NCBI RefSeq assembly: GCF_965225875.1
Contig: NZ_CBDDBS010000003.1
Coordinates: forward strand, 124,001 to 188,000
Direction: 5' to 3'
DNA: 64,000 nucleotides
DNA from: Haliscomenobacter sp965225875
GTDB taxonomy: Bacteria > Bacteroidota > Bacteroidia > Chitinophagales > Saprospiraceae
Position numbers and translations under genes: made by a program. Shown piece by piece: positions 29,171 to 38,094 of the stretch (the stretch's first letter is position 1; every line of letters begins with the position of its first letter). The notes below the pieces were generated by a model. That model was not told where the DNA came from. It saw nothing but the letters and a program-made list of their open reading frames with translations, and did no database searches.

Positions 29171-30229
29171 ATGCGTCTGCTATTGCTATTTTGCATAGGT
29201 GTTTTGTTCTTCAATACCGGATTCGTTCAAGCACAAAAAACACAGCCCAAACCGGAATGGGGAAACCTTGGCGGTGGCCCTGGGCAGAAATTCCCGGTTA
29301 GCGTCGCTTATGGACCGGATAAACTGGCCGTTTTTTGGGATGCTGGGGAAACCATCTTTTGTCGGCGTTGGCAGGACAACACCTGGTCAGCCTGGGAACC
29401 GATCCCCTGGCCACATGGTGATGGTGACGAAAGGGGTAAGCTCAAAGTTATTTCTTGGGGACCAGGACGTATGGATGCATTCACCACCCTGGAAGGCCAT
29501 TTGTACCATACGTATTGGGATGGGAAAAAATGGAGCGCCTGGGATCACCGCGGTGGGGGCGACCTGGATGGAGAAGTGGAATTGGTGAGTTGGGCGCCGA
29601 ATCGCCTGGATATTTTTGCGGTCACCGAAGGGGGAGGCCTCAAACATACCTGGTGGGACAACGGCTGGGGCAACTGGGAAGAACTGCGCAACGGTAAATT
29701 ACCCATCGATGAGGGTTTTGTTCGGGTTACTTCCTGGGGGCCGGGTCGTTTAGACATATTTGCCCAGGTCAGCAAACGAATGGAGCACCTTTGGTGGGAC
29801 AATGGCTGGAGCAACTGGGAAAACCTGGGCGGAATGACCGAAGGCCGCTTTACGGTGGTTTGCTCAGATGTCAATCGAATCAATTTGTATGCTCCGGGAC
29901 TAGATGGAAAAATTTGGGGTTTGCACTTTTACCCTACTGGGTGGAGTAAATGGTTTGAACTACTTATTGCAGCCAAACCGGGTACCCCACTGTATACGAT
30001 AAGTCGACAAAAGGGCAGTGTAGATTTGTTTTACACCGAATTGAACGGCTCCCTGGGATATCGGGAAACAACCGCAGAGGGCGCAATCAATATCCTGAAC
30101 CTGGGTGGATTGATGTTGGGAGGTTTGTCCGCAAGCTCCTGGGGTCCCAATCGATTGGATGTGATTGTATTGGGTGGCGATCGACAGTTTTACCACCTGC
30201 CTTGGAATGGCCAGAAATGGGGCTATTGA
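29171..30229 (+). CDS. Secreted PLL/tectonin-type beta-propeller lectin (DUF346 repeats)
   Basis: 352 residues with a signal peptide (ends GFVQA). About seven repeats of 45-50 residues follow, each with a SWGPxRxDxF core (ISWGPGRMDAF, VSWAPNRLDIF, TSWGPGRLDIF, SSWGPNRLDVI) and a W..W....W strand (LKHTWWDNGWGNWE). This is the repeat of the fucose-binding Photorhabdus lectin PLL and of DUF346 proteins, a propeller with sugar sites between blades. One repeat (VVCSDVNRINLYA) is degenerate. The start codon follows the CDC-like gene's stop by three bases, so translation is coupled and the two products probably act together. Confidence 0.8.
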   Translation: MRLLLLFCIGVLFFNTGFVQAQKTQPKPEWGNLGGGPGQKFPVSVAYGPDKLAVFWDAGETIFCRRWQDNTWSAWEPIPWPHGDGDERGKLKVISWGPGRMDAFTTLEGHLYHTYWDGKKWSAWDHRGGGDLDGEVELVSWAPNRLDIFAVTEGGGLKHTWWDNGWGNWEELRNGKLPIDEGFVRVTSWGPGRLDIFAQVSKRMEHLWWDNGWSNWENLGGMTEGRFTVVCSDVNRINLYAPGLDGKIWGLHFYPTGWSKWFELLIAAKPGTPLYTISRQKGSVDLFYTELNGSLGYRETTAEGAINILNLGGLMLGGLSASSWGPNRLDVIVLGGDRQFYHLPWNGQKWGY

Positions 30230-30279
30230 GTTGGCCCTAATATCATTTTTTAAGTCATATTGCTCCAAAATTTACTTAT

Positions 30280-30897
30280 ATGAGTACCCAAAACAATCGT
30301 GGTCGCTGCCTTCTGTTTTTCCTTGGAATGGTCTTGCTCAGCTGGGGCGTGTACGAATGCCAATACCAGTACAGCTACTGGCGCGACTACCAAACCCGCC
30401 CCTGGGCCTATAGCAAGGACAAAAACGCCAAATTGTTGGTAGGAGAGTGGCAAGGCACTTTCACGGACCCCGATGGGATCAGCAAATCCATCAAACTGGA
30501 AATTTTTGAACCTTTATCCGATCAGGAACGCCGTAAAAAGGCTGGTCGGGCCTACCGTCGCCGTACCCGTGGTGGCCTGGGCTCTCGCAAAGACACCCGC
30601 TTATTTGACGGAATCGCTACGGTAAGCAGTCGATTGGGGCAAGAGGATTATGTACTGCATGGCTCTGTTGGTGAAGATGATTTCCACCAATTGAAATTGC
30701 AATTCGGTTCAGCCGATGAGGCCAAACGCCTGCAACCCAACTTTGCACTCAACCTCAGTGAATCCGGGCAATGGGCCGAAGACGAATTGACCTTAAAGAT
30801 GGGCTTTGCCTATTTCAAAGCAGATGGCTCCAGTTTTTCGGACAGTGCTGATCCACGTTATGACCATATTGCAACCCTGGCTCTGAAGCGAAAATAA
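30280..30897 (+). CDS. Membrane-anchored protein, unknown
   Basis: 205 residues. One N-terminal hydrophobic helix (CLLFFLGMVLLSWGVY) is followed by a soluble domain beginning LLVGEWQGTFTDPDG, a lipocalin-like opening strand. A strongly basic loop (RRKKAGRAYRRRTRGG) sits in the middle. No family recognised. It is last in the 23.7-30.9 kb run, 50 bp after the lectin gene, and is followed by a strong two-way terminator. Confidence 0.5.
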   Translation: MSTQNNRGRCLLFFLGMVLLSWGVYECQYQYSYWRDYQTRPWAYSKDKNAKLLVGEWQGTFTDPDGISKSIKLEIFEPLSDQERRKKAGRAYRRRTRGGLGSRKDTRLFDGIATVSSRLGQEDYVLHGSVGEDDFHQLKLQFGSADEAKRLQPNFALNLSESGQWAEDELTLKMGFAYFKADGSSFSDSADPRYDHIATLALKRK

Positions 30898-30920
30898 TCG
30901 GATGCAATTCTAAGGTGATC

Positions 30921-31026
30921 CCTAAGGTGCTCTAAGGTTTCTTAGGTGGTGAAAAAGAAAAAAGCCCTGCGGAGCAGGGCAAATTTATTAACCACCACCT
31001 AAGAGCAGCTTAGGGGGCACCTTAGG
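30921..31026. terminator. Large inverted repeat with central terminator hairpin
   Basis: The perfect hairpin GCCCTGC-GGA-GCAGGGC at 30964-30980 is preceded by an A-run and followed by AAATTT. Outer arms 30921-30951 (CCTAAGGTGC...CTTAGGTGGTG) and 30992-31026 are also inverted, with several CTAAGG/CCTTAG repeats. It separates two convergent genes and should terminate both. Confidence 0.75.
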
Positions 31027-31041
31027 ACAGAAGTGCTGTCA

Positions 31042-34000
31042 TCAGAACCGCATCAATTCCCGGCGTAACTCCGTAGGCAACCCAGCATACACCAACAACT
31101 TAAACTCCTGCCCGCTCATGTTCATCACGTTGGTGAATTGAGTGCGCAAGTCGGTCAAGGTGCGGTTGCCATCGTACAAGCGAATCACCTGCCAGGTATT
31201 GGTTTTTTCTGCTACAGGTTTGATGTGTACCCGGATTGGAAGAGGATTCTGATGTGCGAGGTAAAACAGATGAATGCCTGCTTCACTCTGCAGGAGTGGC
31301 GCAATGCCGTAATCTTCGGCGACAATGAGTTGCTCTTCCGGGTAATAATCAAATTCAATATTGAGGTGATCGAGTAAATCCTGATAACGATCCACGAGGT
31401 ACTCAATTTCACGTTGCCCTTGCCCGGCAACCAGAGACTCCATTTTGATCTCCACCTTATCCAGCTCGCCGCGCAAAAAGGCCCGACCAGCCAAACGCAG
31501 CAGCGCCACATTGAGGTAATGGTCCACAAATTCGGTATCCATAGCGTCGTAAACCCCATTGGCAAACTGGTAGGTCTCGCTCACTTCCTTTAAAGCGGCA
31601 TCGTGGAACAAACGCGCTTTGACATCTTCCAGGGATTCGGGATTGCGCGAATTGCTGCGGTCCCGGAACAATTCGGATTGTTTCAACCGCAGTGGAGTTG
31701 GCAAATTGCGCACAAAATTATTGTTGTTGAACGCAATCATGATCGTGGCAATGTTTTCCTTCATTTCATCCAGGCGGGTGATGAAATGGTAATAATGCCA
31801 GTCGTCCTGAATGCTGCGTGCGTCGTAATAATCCGGGCCAGTGTTGCGATTGCTGACTTGTTCGTTCAGTTCATCCACCAAATGGAGTAAGCGGCGGTAA
31901 AAACTCCCTCCACTTTCAGGCTTAGGAGGTTTAGGGAAATAGGTTTCACCACTGGCAATGGCAAATTCCAAAGGAAAAATGCGGGGAATCAGACGGTCTT
32001 CATCCAGGTGAATGTCCAGAATGATGGGCCCTGGAGTGCGGATTTTTAACAACTGATCAGCCGACAAACTGGTCAAGTCGCGCTCAATTTGCCGCCGCAG
32101 CGCCCTGCCACCCATTTCGGGATCATATCCACGGTTGGCTACCCATTCCAGGGCTTCTTTCTGGATGTTCAAAATGGTGGTGCGGCGTACAAAACCATCC
32201 CGTTGCAACAATTCCTTGATTTGCAATCGGGCGATGCCCAGAATGTGCTCTCGCTCCAGGGGGCGGAATATGACGATTTGTTCAATCCGGTTGACAAATT
32301 CAGGGCGGAACTGTTTTTCCAATGCGCTCCGATACACCTGAGCCTGCCCCTGGTGTTGAGGGTCATTGCCCAAATTGATGCGAAAACGGTTGTCATCGGC
32401 CCCTACATTGGAAGTCATGATGATGATGCAGTTGGTAAAATCCACCGTTCGCCCGAGCCGATCCGTCAAACGACCGTCGTCCAGTAATTGTAAAAAGAGG
32501 TCGTGGACCTTGGGATGGGCTTTTTCAATCTCATCCAGCAAAAGTACACTGAAGGGGCGATACCTGATTTTGCCCGTCAATTGCCCTTCTGGGTTGTATT
32601 CGTCGCCAATGAGCCTATCAATCGCGTAGGGGTCCAGGTACTCGTTCATGTCAAAACGCACCAGGGCCTCTTCGCCGCCAGTCAGGTAGCGGGTCAGGAT
32701 TTTTGCCGCATGCGTTTTGCCTACCCCGGTTGGACCGATGAACATCAGGGAACTAATTGGTCTGCGTGGGTTATTCAACTTGGCTTTGTACAACTGGATC
32801 ACGTTGTTCAGGGCCAAGGCAGCCTCTTGTTGCCCAATCAGCTCCCGCTGTAAACTATTGAGTACTTCGTTTTTTTCAAACCAATGTCCTGAACTAAAAA
32901 TTTCTTCCCTCAACCCGCTAACCATTCCAAACTCCTCGCGTACAGTTTGAGCATCGACATATCCGTAGCGGTGTTTGATCGCCATCTGCCGCAAAAGGCG
33001 GATGACCGCCCCTGGCAAGGCCTTATTGGACTGAAAGATGCGGTGTACATACATCAATTGGCTGATGGCCGAGATGGAAATGCGCAGCCCGTTCTCCTGT
33101 TCCAGGATTTTACGTTGCTCCAAAATGATCTTCAAGGCCGTTGAAGGATCTGGTTCATAAACCCGGATAACCTGAAACAAATCGCTGAAAGACCGGTCTT
33201 TTTCCTGAATCAATTGCCATTCCTGGGGCGTGGCGATGAGGATACTTTGTAAGCTACGTTTTTCCAAATAAGGCTTGAGTACATCGCTCAAGGTCATGGA
33301 GTTTTGCCCCGATTTTCCAATGCGCAGAAGTGCCACTGGATTGTCGATCAATAATTTATGCCCTATTTTGGGTTTGATCAAATATTGAATAATGGCTTCC
33401 GTGCGTTTTTGCCATTGCCCCACGATGGACATGCCGCTGATGATCCGGTTGGGATCGAGGCTCCATACACTTACAGGCGACTCCTTTTCGTCCTCCGATC
33501 TTTGGGACAAGTAGCGGTACACCGCGTTTGAAATTAAATTGTGCCTGCCGACCCCTTCTTCACCTACCAGCACAAAAGGAATGGGGTCGCGTTGGTACAT
33601 CAAATCATAAATTTCTGCGGCCAGCTCGTCGCGAAAAAAAGTTTGTTGCAAGGCATGGGGGAAACTTTCATTGAGGTCGTTTCCTGTTTTGGCGGCTTCT
33701 TCAGCGCCATCAAACTCGGTTTCCTGAAAAAATCGGAAAAAAGGGTTGGTATCTTGAACCTCTTCAAAGCGATTTGGGCCAGACTTTAGGTCGAGTTTAA
33801 CGGGTACATCCACCAAATAATCGCGGCGATTGGCATAATATTCCTCCGGTTGGAACTCTGCACCCTGGAATTCTCGTTCTTTATGCAACAATCTTTTGAT
33901 CACTTTTTCCAACTCCTGGTCACTAATTGGTGTTTCCTCTTTAGCCAATAGTTGCATGGTGTTGTTAAAAGCGGGCAAATACAGGATGGGCAAATCGTTT

Positions 34001-34311
34001 ACGGTGAATTGTAGCACCAAAAACAAGCCGTCAACCTGGTGTTTACCAAAAGAAAATTGAACCTTGCGTTTTTGAAAGAGGGGTTTGGGCTGGAACATCA
34101 ACCAAAGGGTCTGATCCAGCGTATGACGACTGGTGGGGTAAGCAGATAAGTGGTGCCTTACTTCCTTTCGGAAACCCACAACTGCCTCCTGATACCGACG
34201 ATGAATGGAGATCGGTCCCGGCCAAAACAGTGGCCTTAGGCTAAAATAGGGCCTACCATCTACTTGAATATGTTGGACTAAGGTGGGTACTTTAAATTCT
34301 TGCTGGGACAT
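31042..34311 (-). CDS. Clp/Hsp100-type AAA+ ATPase with unusual N- and C-terminal domains
   Basis: 1089 residues. The N-terminal ~190 residues are not a Clp_N domain. The first ATPase module (~230-440) is degenerate: Walker A reads GEEGVGRHN (no Lys) and Walker B KLLIDNP lacks the Glu. The second (~480-800) is intact: FIGPTGVGKTHAAKIL, LLLDEIEKAHPKVHDLFLQL, sensor 1 IIIMTSN, then a ClpB-type D2-small domain. The C-terminal ~280 residues are unusual; the stretch around AGQGQREIEYLVDRYQDLL and LLQSEAGIHLFYLAH recalls the PCRF fold of release factors without GGQ, a tentative resemblance. A tandem AAA+ protein is encoded divergently. Probably an unfoldase or remodeller with a dedicated partner. 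Confidence 0.7.
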   Translation of the reverse strand: MSQQEFKVPTLVQHIQVDGRPYFSLRPLFWPGPISIHRRYQEAVVGFRKEVRHHLSAYPTSRHTLDQTLWLMFQPKPLFQKRKVQFSFGKHQVDGLFLVLQFTVNDLPILYLPAFNNTMQLLAKEETPISDQELEKVIKRLLHKEREFQGAEFQPEEYYANRRDYLVDVPVKLDLKSGPNRFEEVQDTNPFFRFFQETEFDGAEEAAKTGNDLNESFPHALQQTFFRDELAAEIYDLMYQRDPIPFVLVGEEGVGRHNLISNAVYRYLSQRSEDEKESPVSVWSLDPNRIISGMSIVGQWQKRTEAIIQYLIKPKIGHKLLIDNPVALLRIGKSGQNSMTLSDVLKPYLEKRSLQSILIATPQEWQLIQEKDRSFSDLFQVIRVYEPDPSTALKIILEQRKILEQENGLRISISAISQLMYVHRIFQSNKALPGAVIRLLRQMAIKHRYGYVDAQTVREEFGMVSGLREEIFSSGHWFEKNEVLNSLQRELIGQQEAALALNNVIQLYKAKLNNPRRPISSLMFIGPTGVGKTHAAKILTRYLTGGEEALVRFDMNEYLDPYAIDRLIGDEYNPEGQLTGKIRYRPFSVLLLDEIEKAHPKVHDLFLQLLDDGRLTDRLGRTVDFTNCIIIMTSNVGADDNRFRINLGNDPQHQGQAQVYRSALEKQFRPEFVNRIEQIVIFRPLEREHILGIARLQIKELLQRDGFVRRTTILNIQKEALEWVANRGYDPEMGGRALRRQIERDLTSLSADQLLKIRTPGPIILDIHLDEDRLIPRIFPLEFAIASGETYFPKPPKPESGGSFYRRLLHLVDELNEQVSNRNTGPDYYDARSIQDDWHYYHFITRLDEMKENIATIMIAFNNNNFVRNLPTPLRLKQSELFRDRSNSRNPESLEDVKARLFHDAALKEVSETYQFANGVYDAMDTEFVDHYLNVALLRLAGRAFLRGELDKVEIKMESLVAGQGQREIEYLVDRYQDLLDHLNIEFDYYPEEQLIVAEDYGIAPLLQSEAGIHLFYLAHQNPLPIRVHIKPVAEKTNTWQVIRLYDGNRTLTDLRTQFTNVMNMSGQEFKLLVYAGLPTELRRELMRF

Positions 34312-34332
34312 TAGATGACGTTGTAGTGGGGC

Positions 34333-34434
34333 AAAAATAAGTGTTCATTTATTTTCAGGCCAAAGAATTAGCTAAGGCGCTTGAAATGAAACGTTTACTT
34401 GTCTAATCCTCTGACAAAATGAACACTTATTTTT
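34333..34434. repeat. 18-bp inverted pair AAAAATAAGTGTTCATTT between divergent AAA+ genes
   Basis: Perfect arms at 34333-34350 and 34417-34434 with 66 bp between them. They match the arms of the hairpin at 10691-10754 except for one base. Here the element sits in the only intergenic region for the two AAA+ genes, so it could serve as operator or be an insertion of the same dispersed repeat. No obvious terminator role is possible, since no gene ends here. Confidence 0.6.
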
Positions 34435-34557
34435 TTGTCACCCCTTTAATGCAAGAAAGTTAAAAACTTTGTACAAAAAGCAGCATATTAGCAGAGCGAA
34501 AACAAAAAACTAAATGTGGGTTTGCGTTCTGCGGCGGAAATAACCCAGAGTGATGTT

Positions 34558-37194
34558 ATGACGGAAGAATTTTCAAAACCAGGATTTAAGCGGCATAAAT
34601 TCAAAGAATTGAAGGTTTATGCCTCAACGGAGTGGCTAGCTGATAACAAAAAGAAGTATCGGCAGGTGTTTGATCGTTTGGAAACTACTTACATCTATGC
34701 AGAACTCTCTTTTTACAACAAGTACTTCGACATTGAAGATTGGGAAATCGACGTAGAATTGAAGTGTTTTTCCCTAAAAAAAGGCCGGAAAGAGATTTGT
34801 GATTTACCCCTGCGCAAAAAAGTGAGCAAGTACGACAATGTCGTGTACATTCGCGAAGGCTGGGGCAACAAAACCGAGGGCTCTTTTTGGAAAAATGGCA
34901 CTTATTATTGGGAGGCCTGGATCGAAGGTGAAAAGGTCGGCACCAAATATTTCTACATCGAAGACGCTGGCCAAGACTTTTTGCGGGGCGAAAATCCCTA
35001 CCTCGCGGTACACTCCTTGCGTTTGTACGAAGGCCCTTACGATGATGTTCCAGAACTGGATCGGGTCTATTACAAGTCCTTTAGCGGAGAAGAAACCCGC
35101 TACATCTACATCGAAGTCGTTTTGCAAAACCTGCACATTTCCAAAGCCTGGCAGTGCGAGTTGTTTGCCAAGTTCTACAACGATGCTCGAGAGTTGAAGG
35201 GGCAAGTCGTACGTTTGCATCGCGTGGAGAAAAAAGATGAATTCATCAAAATTACAACGGGCTGGGGCTCCAATGTCAAAGGATCCTGGCGCAAGGATCG
35301 TTATACCGCCGAGTTGGTCTTTATGGATCGGCTAATTGCAGTGATTCCATTCGAAATCGACGAAGATTTTGTCGAGGGCATCTCACCCGTGTGGTTGCCT
35401 GACCGGGGTCAACAGATTATACCCAGCATCCAACCTGATGATCGGCAGAGTTTTGACGATGCTATGGCCCAGTTCGACAACCTGATTGGCCTTACCGACA
35501 TCAAACAACAAGTCCGCAACCACGCGGATTACATCAAGTTCCTGCAATTGCGCAAGGAAAGAGGTTTTGATGAAAAAGAAAACGTCAACGTCCATTCCGT
35601 CTTCATTGGTAACCCTGGTACCGGGAAAACCACGGTAGCAGGCATGATGGGCCTCTTGTACCGCAAAATGGGCCTGCTCAGCAAAGGGCACGTGCACGAG
35701 GTGGATAGGGTAGACCTGGTGGGAGAATACATCGGCCAGACTGCTCCCAAAGTCAAAGAAGCCATTGAAAAGGCCCGGGGAGGTGTACTGTTCATCGACG
35801 AAGCCTACGCATTGGCGCGTTCAAGCGACGATACCAAGGATTTTGGTCGGGAAGTGATTGAAATCTTGGTGCGGGAAATGTCGAATGGAGTGGGTGATTT
35901 GGCCATTATTGTAGCGGGTTACCCCAAGGAAATGAAGCAATTCCTGGATTCCAACCCGGGCCTGAAATCGCGTTTCCAATTCAATTTTGAGTTTGCCGAT
36001 TACTTGCCGCAGGAACTCTCCCAAATTGCCCGTTTTGTATGCAAACAAAAAGGGGTCAAACTGGGCGAAGAAGCGGAAAAGAAAGTCGACGAAGTCATCA
36101 TCGATGCTTACCGCAAACGCGACCGAACCTTTGGCAACGCCCGCTTTGTGAACGACTTGATTGAAAAAGCCAAGATCAACTTGGGCCTACGGATCATGCG
36201 CAATGAAGACCCACGGCTCTTGTCGCGCGAAAACCTTGAAATGCTCGAATTGGCCGACATTGCTGGAATTGATTTGAAAAATCGCCGGCCATTGCCCAAT
36301 ATCCCAATTGATGAAGTGCTGTTGCGCGAGTCCATCGACGAGCTGAATCGCCTGATTGGCATGGATAAAATCAAGGCCCAAATTCAGGAAATGGTGCGTT
36401 TGGTGCGTTTTTACCGGGAAACGGGCAAAGATGTATTGAACAGCTTTTTCTTGCATACCGTCTTGATTGGCAACCCTGGTACGGGTAAAACTACGGTCGC
36501 CCGCATTTTGACCAAAATCTACAAGTCATTGGGCATGCTGGAGCGGGGTCATATGGTGGAAACCGACCGACAAGGGCTGGTTGCAGGTTATGTGGGTCAA
36601 ACGGCCATCAAAACCAACGAAAAAATCGAAGAGGCACTGGGCGGAGTACTCTTTATTGACGAAGCTTACGCACTGACTGCAAAGACTGGCGGTGCCCACG
36701 GCGACTTTGGTGATGAAGCCATCCAGACCTTGTTGAAACGGATGGAAGACATGCGGGGGCATTTCTTTGTCTTTGTAGCAGGCTATACCGACAACATGGA
36801 AACCTTCCTTAAGGCTAACCCAGGCTTGAATAGCCGCTTCGACAAGATGTTGCGTTTTGATGACTACCTGCCTCAGGAACTCCTGGAAATTGCCATGTTC
36901 ATGCTGGATCAAAGTGGTTTGATTCCAACGCCGGAAGCGGAGGAATACCTGAAGAGTTACCTGACCTTCATCTACGATTGTCGGGACAAATACTTTGGCA
37001 ACGCTCGTACGGTGCGCAACATCGTGAATGAGGCGATTAAAAACCAGAACCTGCGCCTGGCCGCACTGTCCCTGGATGAGCGCCAAAGTTTACCCAATAA
37101 CTTGTTGACTTTGGATGACCTGGAGACATTCAAGTTGGATAAGAGCACTTTTGCGTTCAATCGGCAAACAATTGGGTTTAAATCAAGGGGCTAA
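34558..37194 (+). CDS. Tandem CbxX/CfqX-type AAA+ ATPase with two N-terminal beta-sandwich repeats
   Basis: 878 residues from ATG 34558 (MTEEF); the GTG at 34516 gives an unlikely extension. Two related beta-rich repeats occupy residues ~25-285; both contain an aromatic YIYxE strand and a GWGxxxxGxW turn (IREGWGNKTEGSFW, ITTGWGSNVKGSW). Two complete AAA+ modules follow, Walker A GNPGTGKTTVAG (~350) and GNPGTGKTTVAR (~637), each with VLFIDEAYAL and a DNxETFLxxNPGLxSRF segment. This is the CbxX/SpoVK type, whose members remodel RuBisCO or serve type VII secretion; no such partner is here. The link with the divergent Clp-like gene is inferred from the shared intergenic region. Confidence 0.8.
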   Translation: MTEEFSKPGFKRHKFKELKVYASTEWLADNKKKYRQVFDRLETTYIYAELSFYNKYFDIEDWEIDVELKCFSLKKGRKEICDLPLRKKVSKYDNVVYIREGWGNKTEGSFWKNGTYYWEAWIEGEKVGTKYFYIEDAGQDFLRGENPYLAVHSLRLYEGPYDDVPELDRVYYKSFSGEETRYIYIEVVLQNLHISKAWQCELFAKFYNDARELKGQVVRLHRVEKKDEFIKITTGWGSNVKGSWRKDRYTAELVFMDRLIAVIPFEIDEDFVEGISPVWLPDRGQQIIPSIQPDDRQSFDDAMAQFDNLIGLTDIKQQVRNHADYIKFLQLRKERGFDEKENVNVHSVFIGNPGTGKTTVAGMMGLLYRKMGLLSKGHVHEVDRVDLVGEYIGQTAPKVKEAIEKARGGVLFIDEAYALARSSDDTKDFGREVIEILVREMSNGVGDLAIIVAGYPKEMKQFLDSNPGLKSRFQFNFEFADYLPQELSQIARFVCKQKGVKLGEEAEKKVDEVIIDAYRKRDRTFGNARFVNDLIEKAKINLGLRIMRNEDPRLLSRENLEMLELADIAGIDLKNRRPLPNIPIDEVLLRESIDELNRLIGMDKIKAQIQEMVRLVRFYRETGKDVLNSFFLHTVLIGNPGTGKTTVARILTKIYKSLGMLERGHMVETDRQGLVAGYVGQTAIKTNEKIEEALGGVLFIDEAYALTAKTGGAHGDFGDEAIQTLLKRMEDMRGHFFVFVAGYTDNMETFLKANPGLNSRFDKMLRFDDYLPQELLEIAMFMLDQSGLIPTPEAEEYLKSYLTFIYDCRDKYFGNARTVRNIVNEAIKNQNLRLAALSLDERQSLPNNLLTLDDLETFKLDKSTFAFNRQTIGFKSRG

Positions 37195-37212
37195 GGCCTG
37201 AACATAAGGCTC

Positions 37213-37574
37213 AACCCCGAAGGGGTGACATGATTATAGAAAGAACAAATTTGACCATGATTTTATGAGAAAAACCCCGAAGGGGTGACATTTTTCCTGG
37301 AATAATGCCACCCCTTCGGGGCAGGGCCGATCAGTTCTGTTTTAGCTGGTACAAGTCTCCAGACTTGTACCAACATCTTCGCGTCTCCAGACGCATGAGC
37401 AACGCGAAAATACTGGAAAAACACACGTCAGACGTGTTGATAATGGTACAAGTCTGGAGACTTGTACCAGCGCCAGCGCCTAAAGTTAGAACTGATCGAC
37501 CCTGCCCTTCGGGGGGTCTCATAAAATCATGGTTAAATTTGTTCTTGCTATAATCCTGTCACCCCTTCGGGGTT
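37213..37574. repeat. Giant nested inverted repeat, 362 bp
   Basis: Outer arms 37213-37270 and 37517-37574 are inverted with only three mismatches in 58 bp (each begins or ends with AACCCCGAAGGGGTGACA). Inner arms repeat GCAGGGCCGATCAGTTCT and a perfect 24-bp palindrome (37348-37371 and 37445-37468, core GGTACAAGTCT). The centre has two more hairpins, GCGTCT-CC-AGACGC (37381-37394) and ACACGTC-A-GACGTGT (37423-37437). The left arm has an extra CCCCGAAGGGG hairpin (37273-37321). Coding content is nil. A miniature transposable element or a composite of mobile palindromes is likely. Confidence 0.85.
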
Positions 37575-37698
37575 CTAACCACCTACCTGCGCTTGTGAAA
37601 ATCTCATGGGGTTGTGTCTCCTTACGTAGGAGTGTACAGTATTTTCGACTTTACCTAGATCTATTAATGCCCTTGTTTTTTGATAAAAAACCAATTAT

Positions 37699-38013
37699 AT
37701 GGATTATAAAATAACAAAGCCAGCTTTAATCTTTGACGATCAACGCCTATATGTACTAGCAGCTGAAATTTGTAATTTAAGTTTGAATCAACTTAAATCG
37801 ATTTTGGAAGATTTTGAAAACATTTTTAAAAAGAAGTATACTTCGTCTTCATTTGGATATCATACCTCTTTAGTATCATTTGACGAAAATGTTTCTAGCG
37901 TTGAGTACCATGATGAATTTATTATGGAGCTCAATAGCAAAGAATTATATGACGTTTTGATTGATTGGTATGATAAATACTCGAAATGGGAGTTGATAAT
38001 GAACCAATCTTAA
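37699..38013 (+). CDS. Small AT-rich hypothetical protein
   Basis: 104 residues, acidic, alpha/beta, without signal or membrane segment. The sequence is much more AT-rich than the genes around it and sits directly after the giant palindrome, which suggests acquisition. Similar small acidic proteins are often immunity proteins, but I see no family match. No partner toxin gene is adjacent. Confidence 0.5.
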   Translation: MDYKITKPALIFDDQRLYVLAAEICNLSLNQLKSILEDFENIFKKKYTSSSFGYHTSLVSFDENVSSVEYHDEFIMELNSKELYDVLIDWYDKYSKWELIMNQS

Positions 38014-38094
38014 AGCTCTACTTCTACCCCAGACTGCAAAATCAACCGTAATTTCACAAGTCTTGTTATTTTTCGGCCAAATCAAGCTTTATTG

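Noticed and set aside
31042..37194. Type VI or extracellular contractile injection system, from the Clp-like ATPase
   Set aside because: No sheath, tube, spike or baseplate genes are nearby, and the N-terminus is not ClpV-like.
37213..37574. CRISPR array
   Set aside because: The repeats are nested inverted palindromes, not regularly spaced direct repeats with unique spacers; no cas genes are present.
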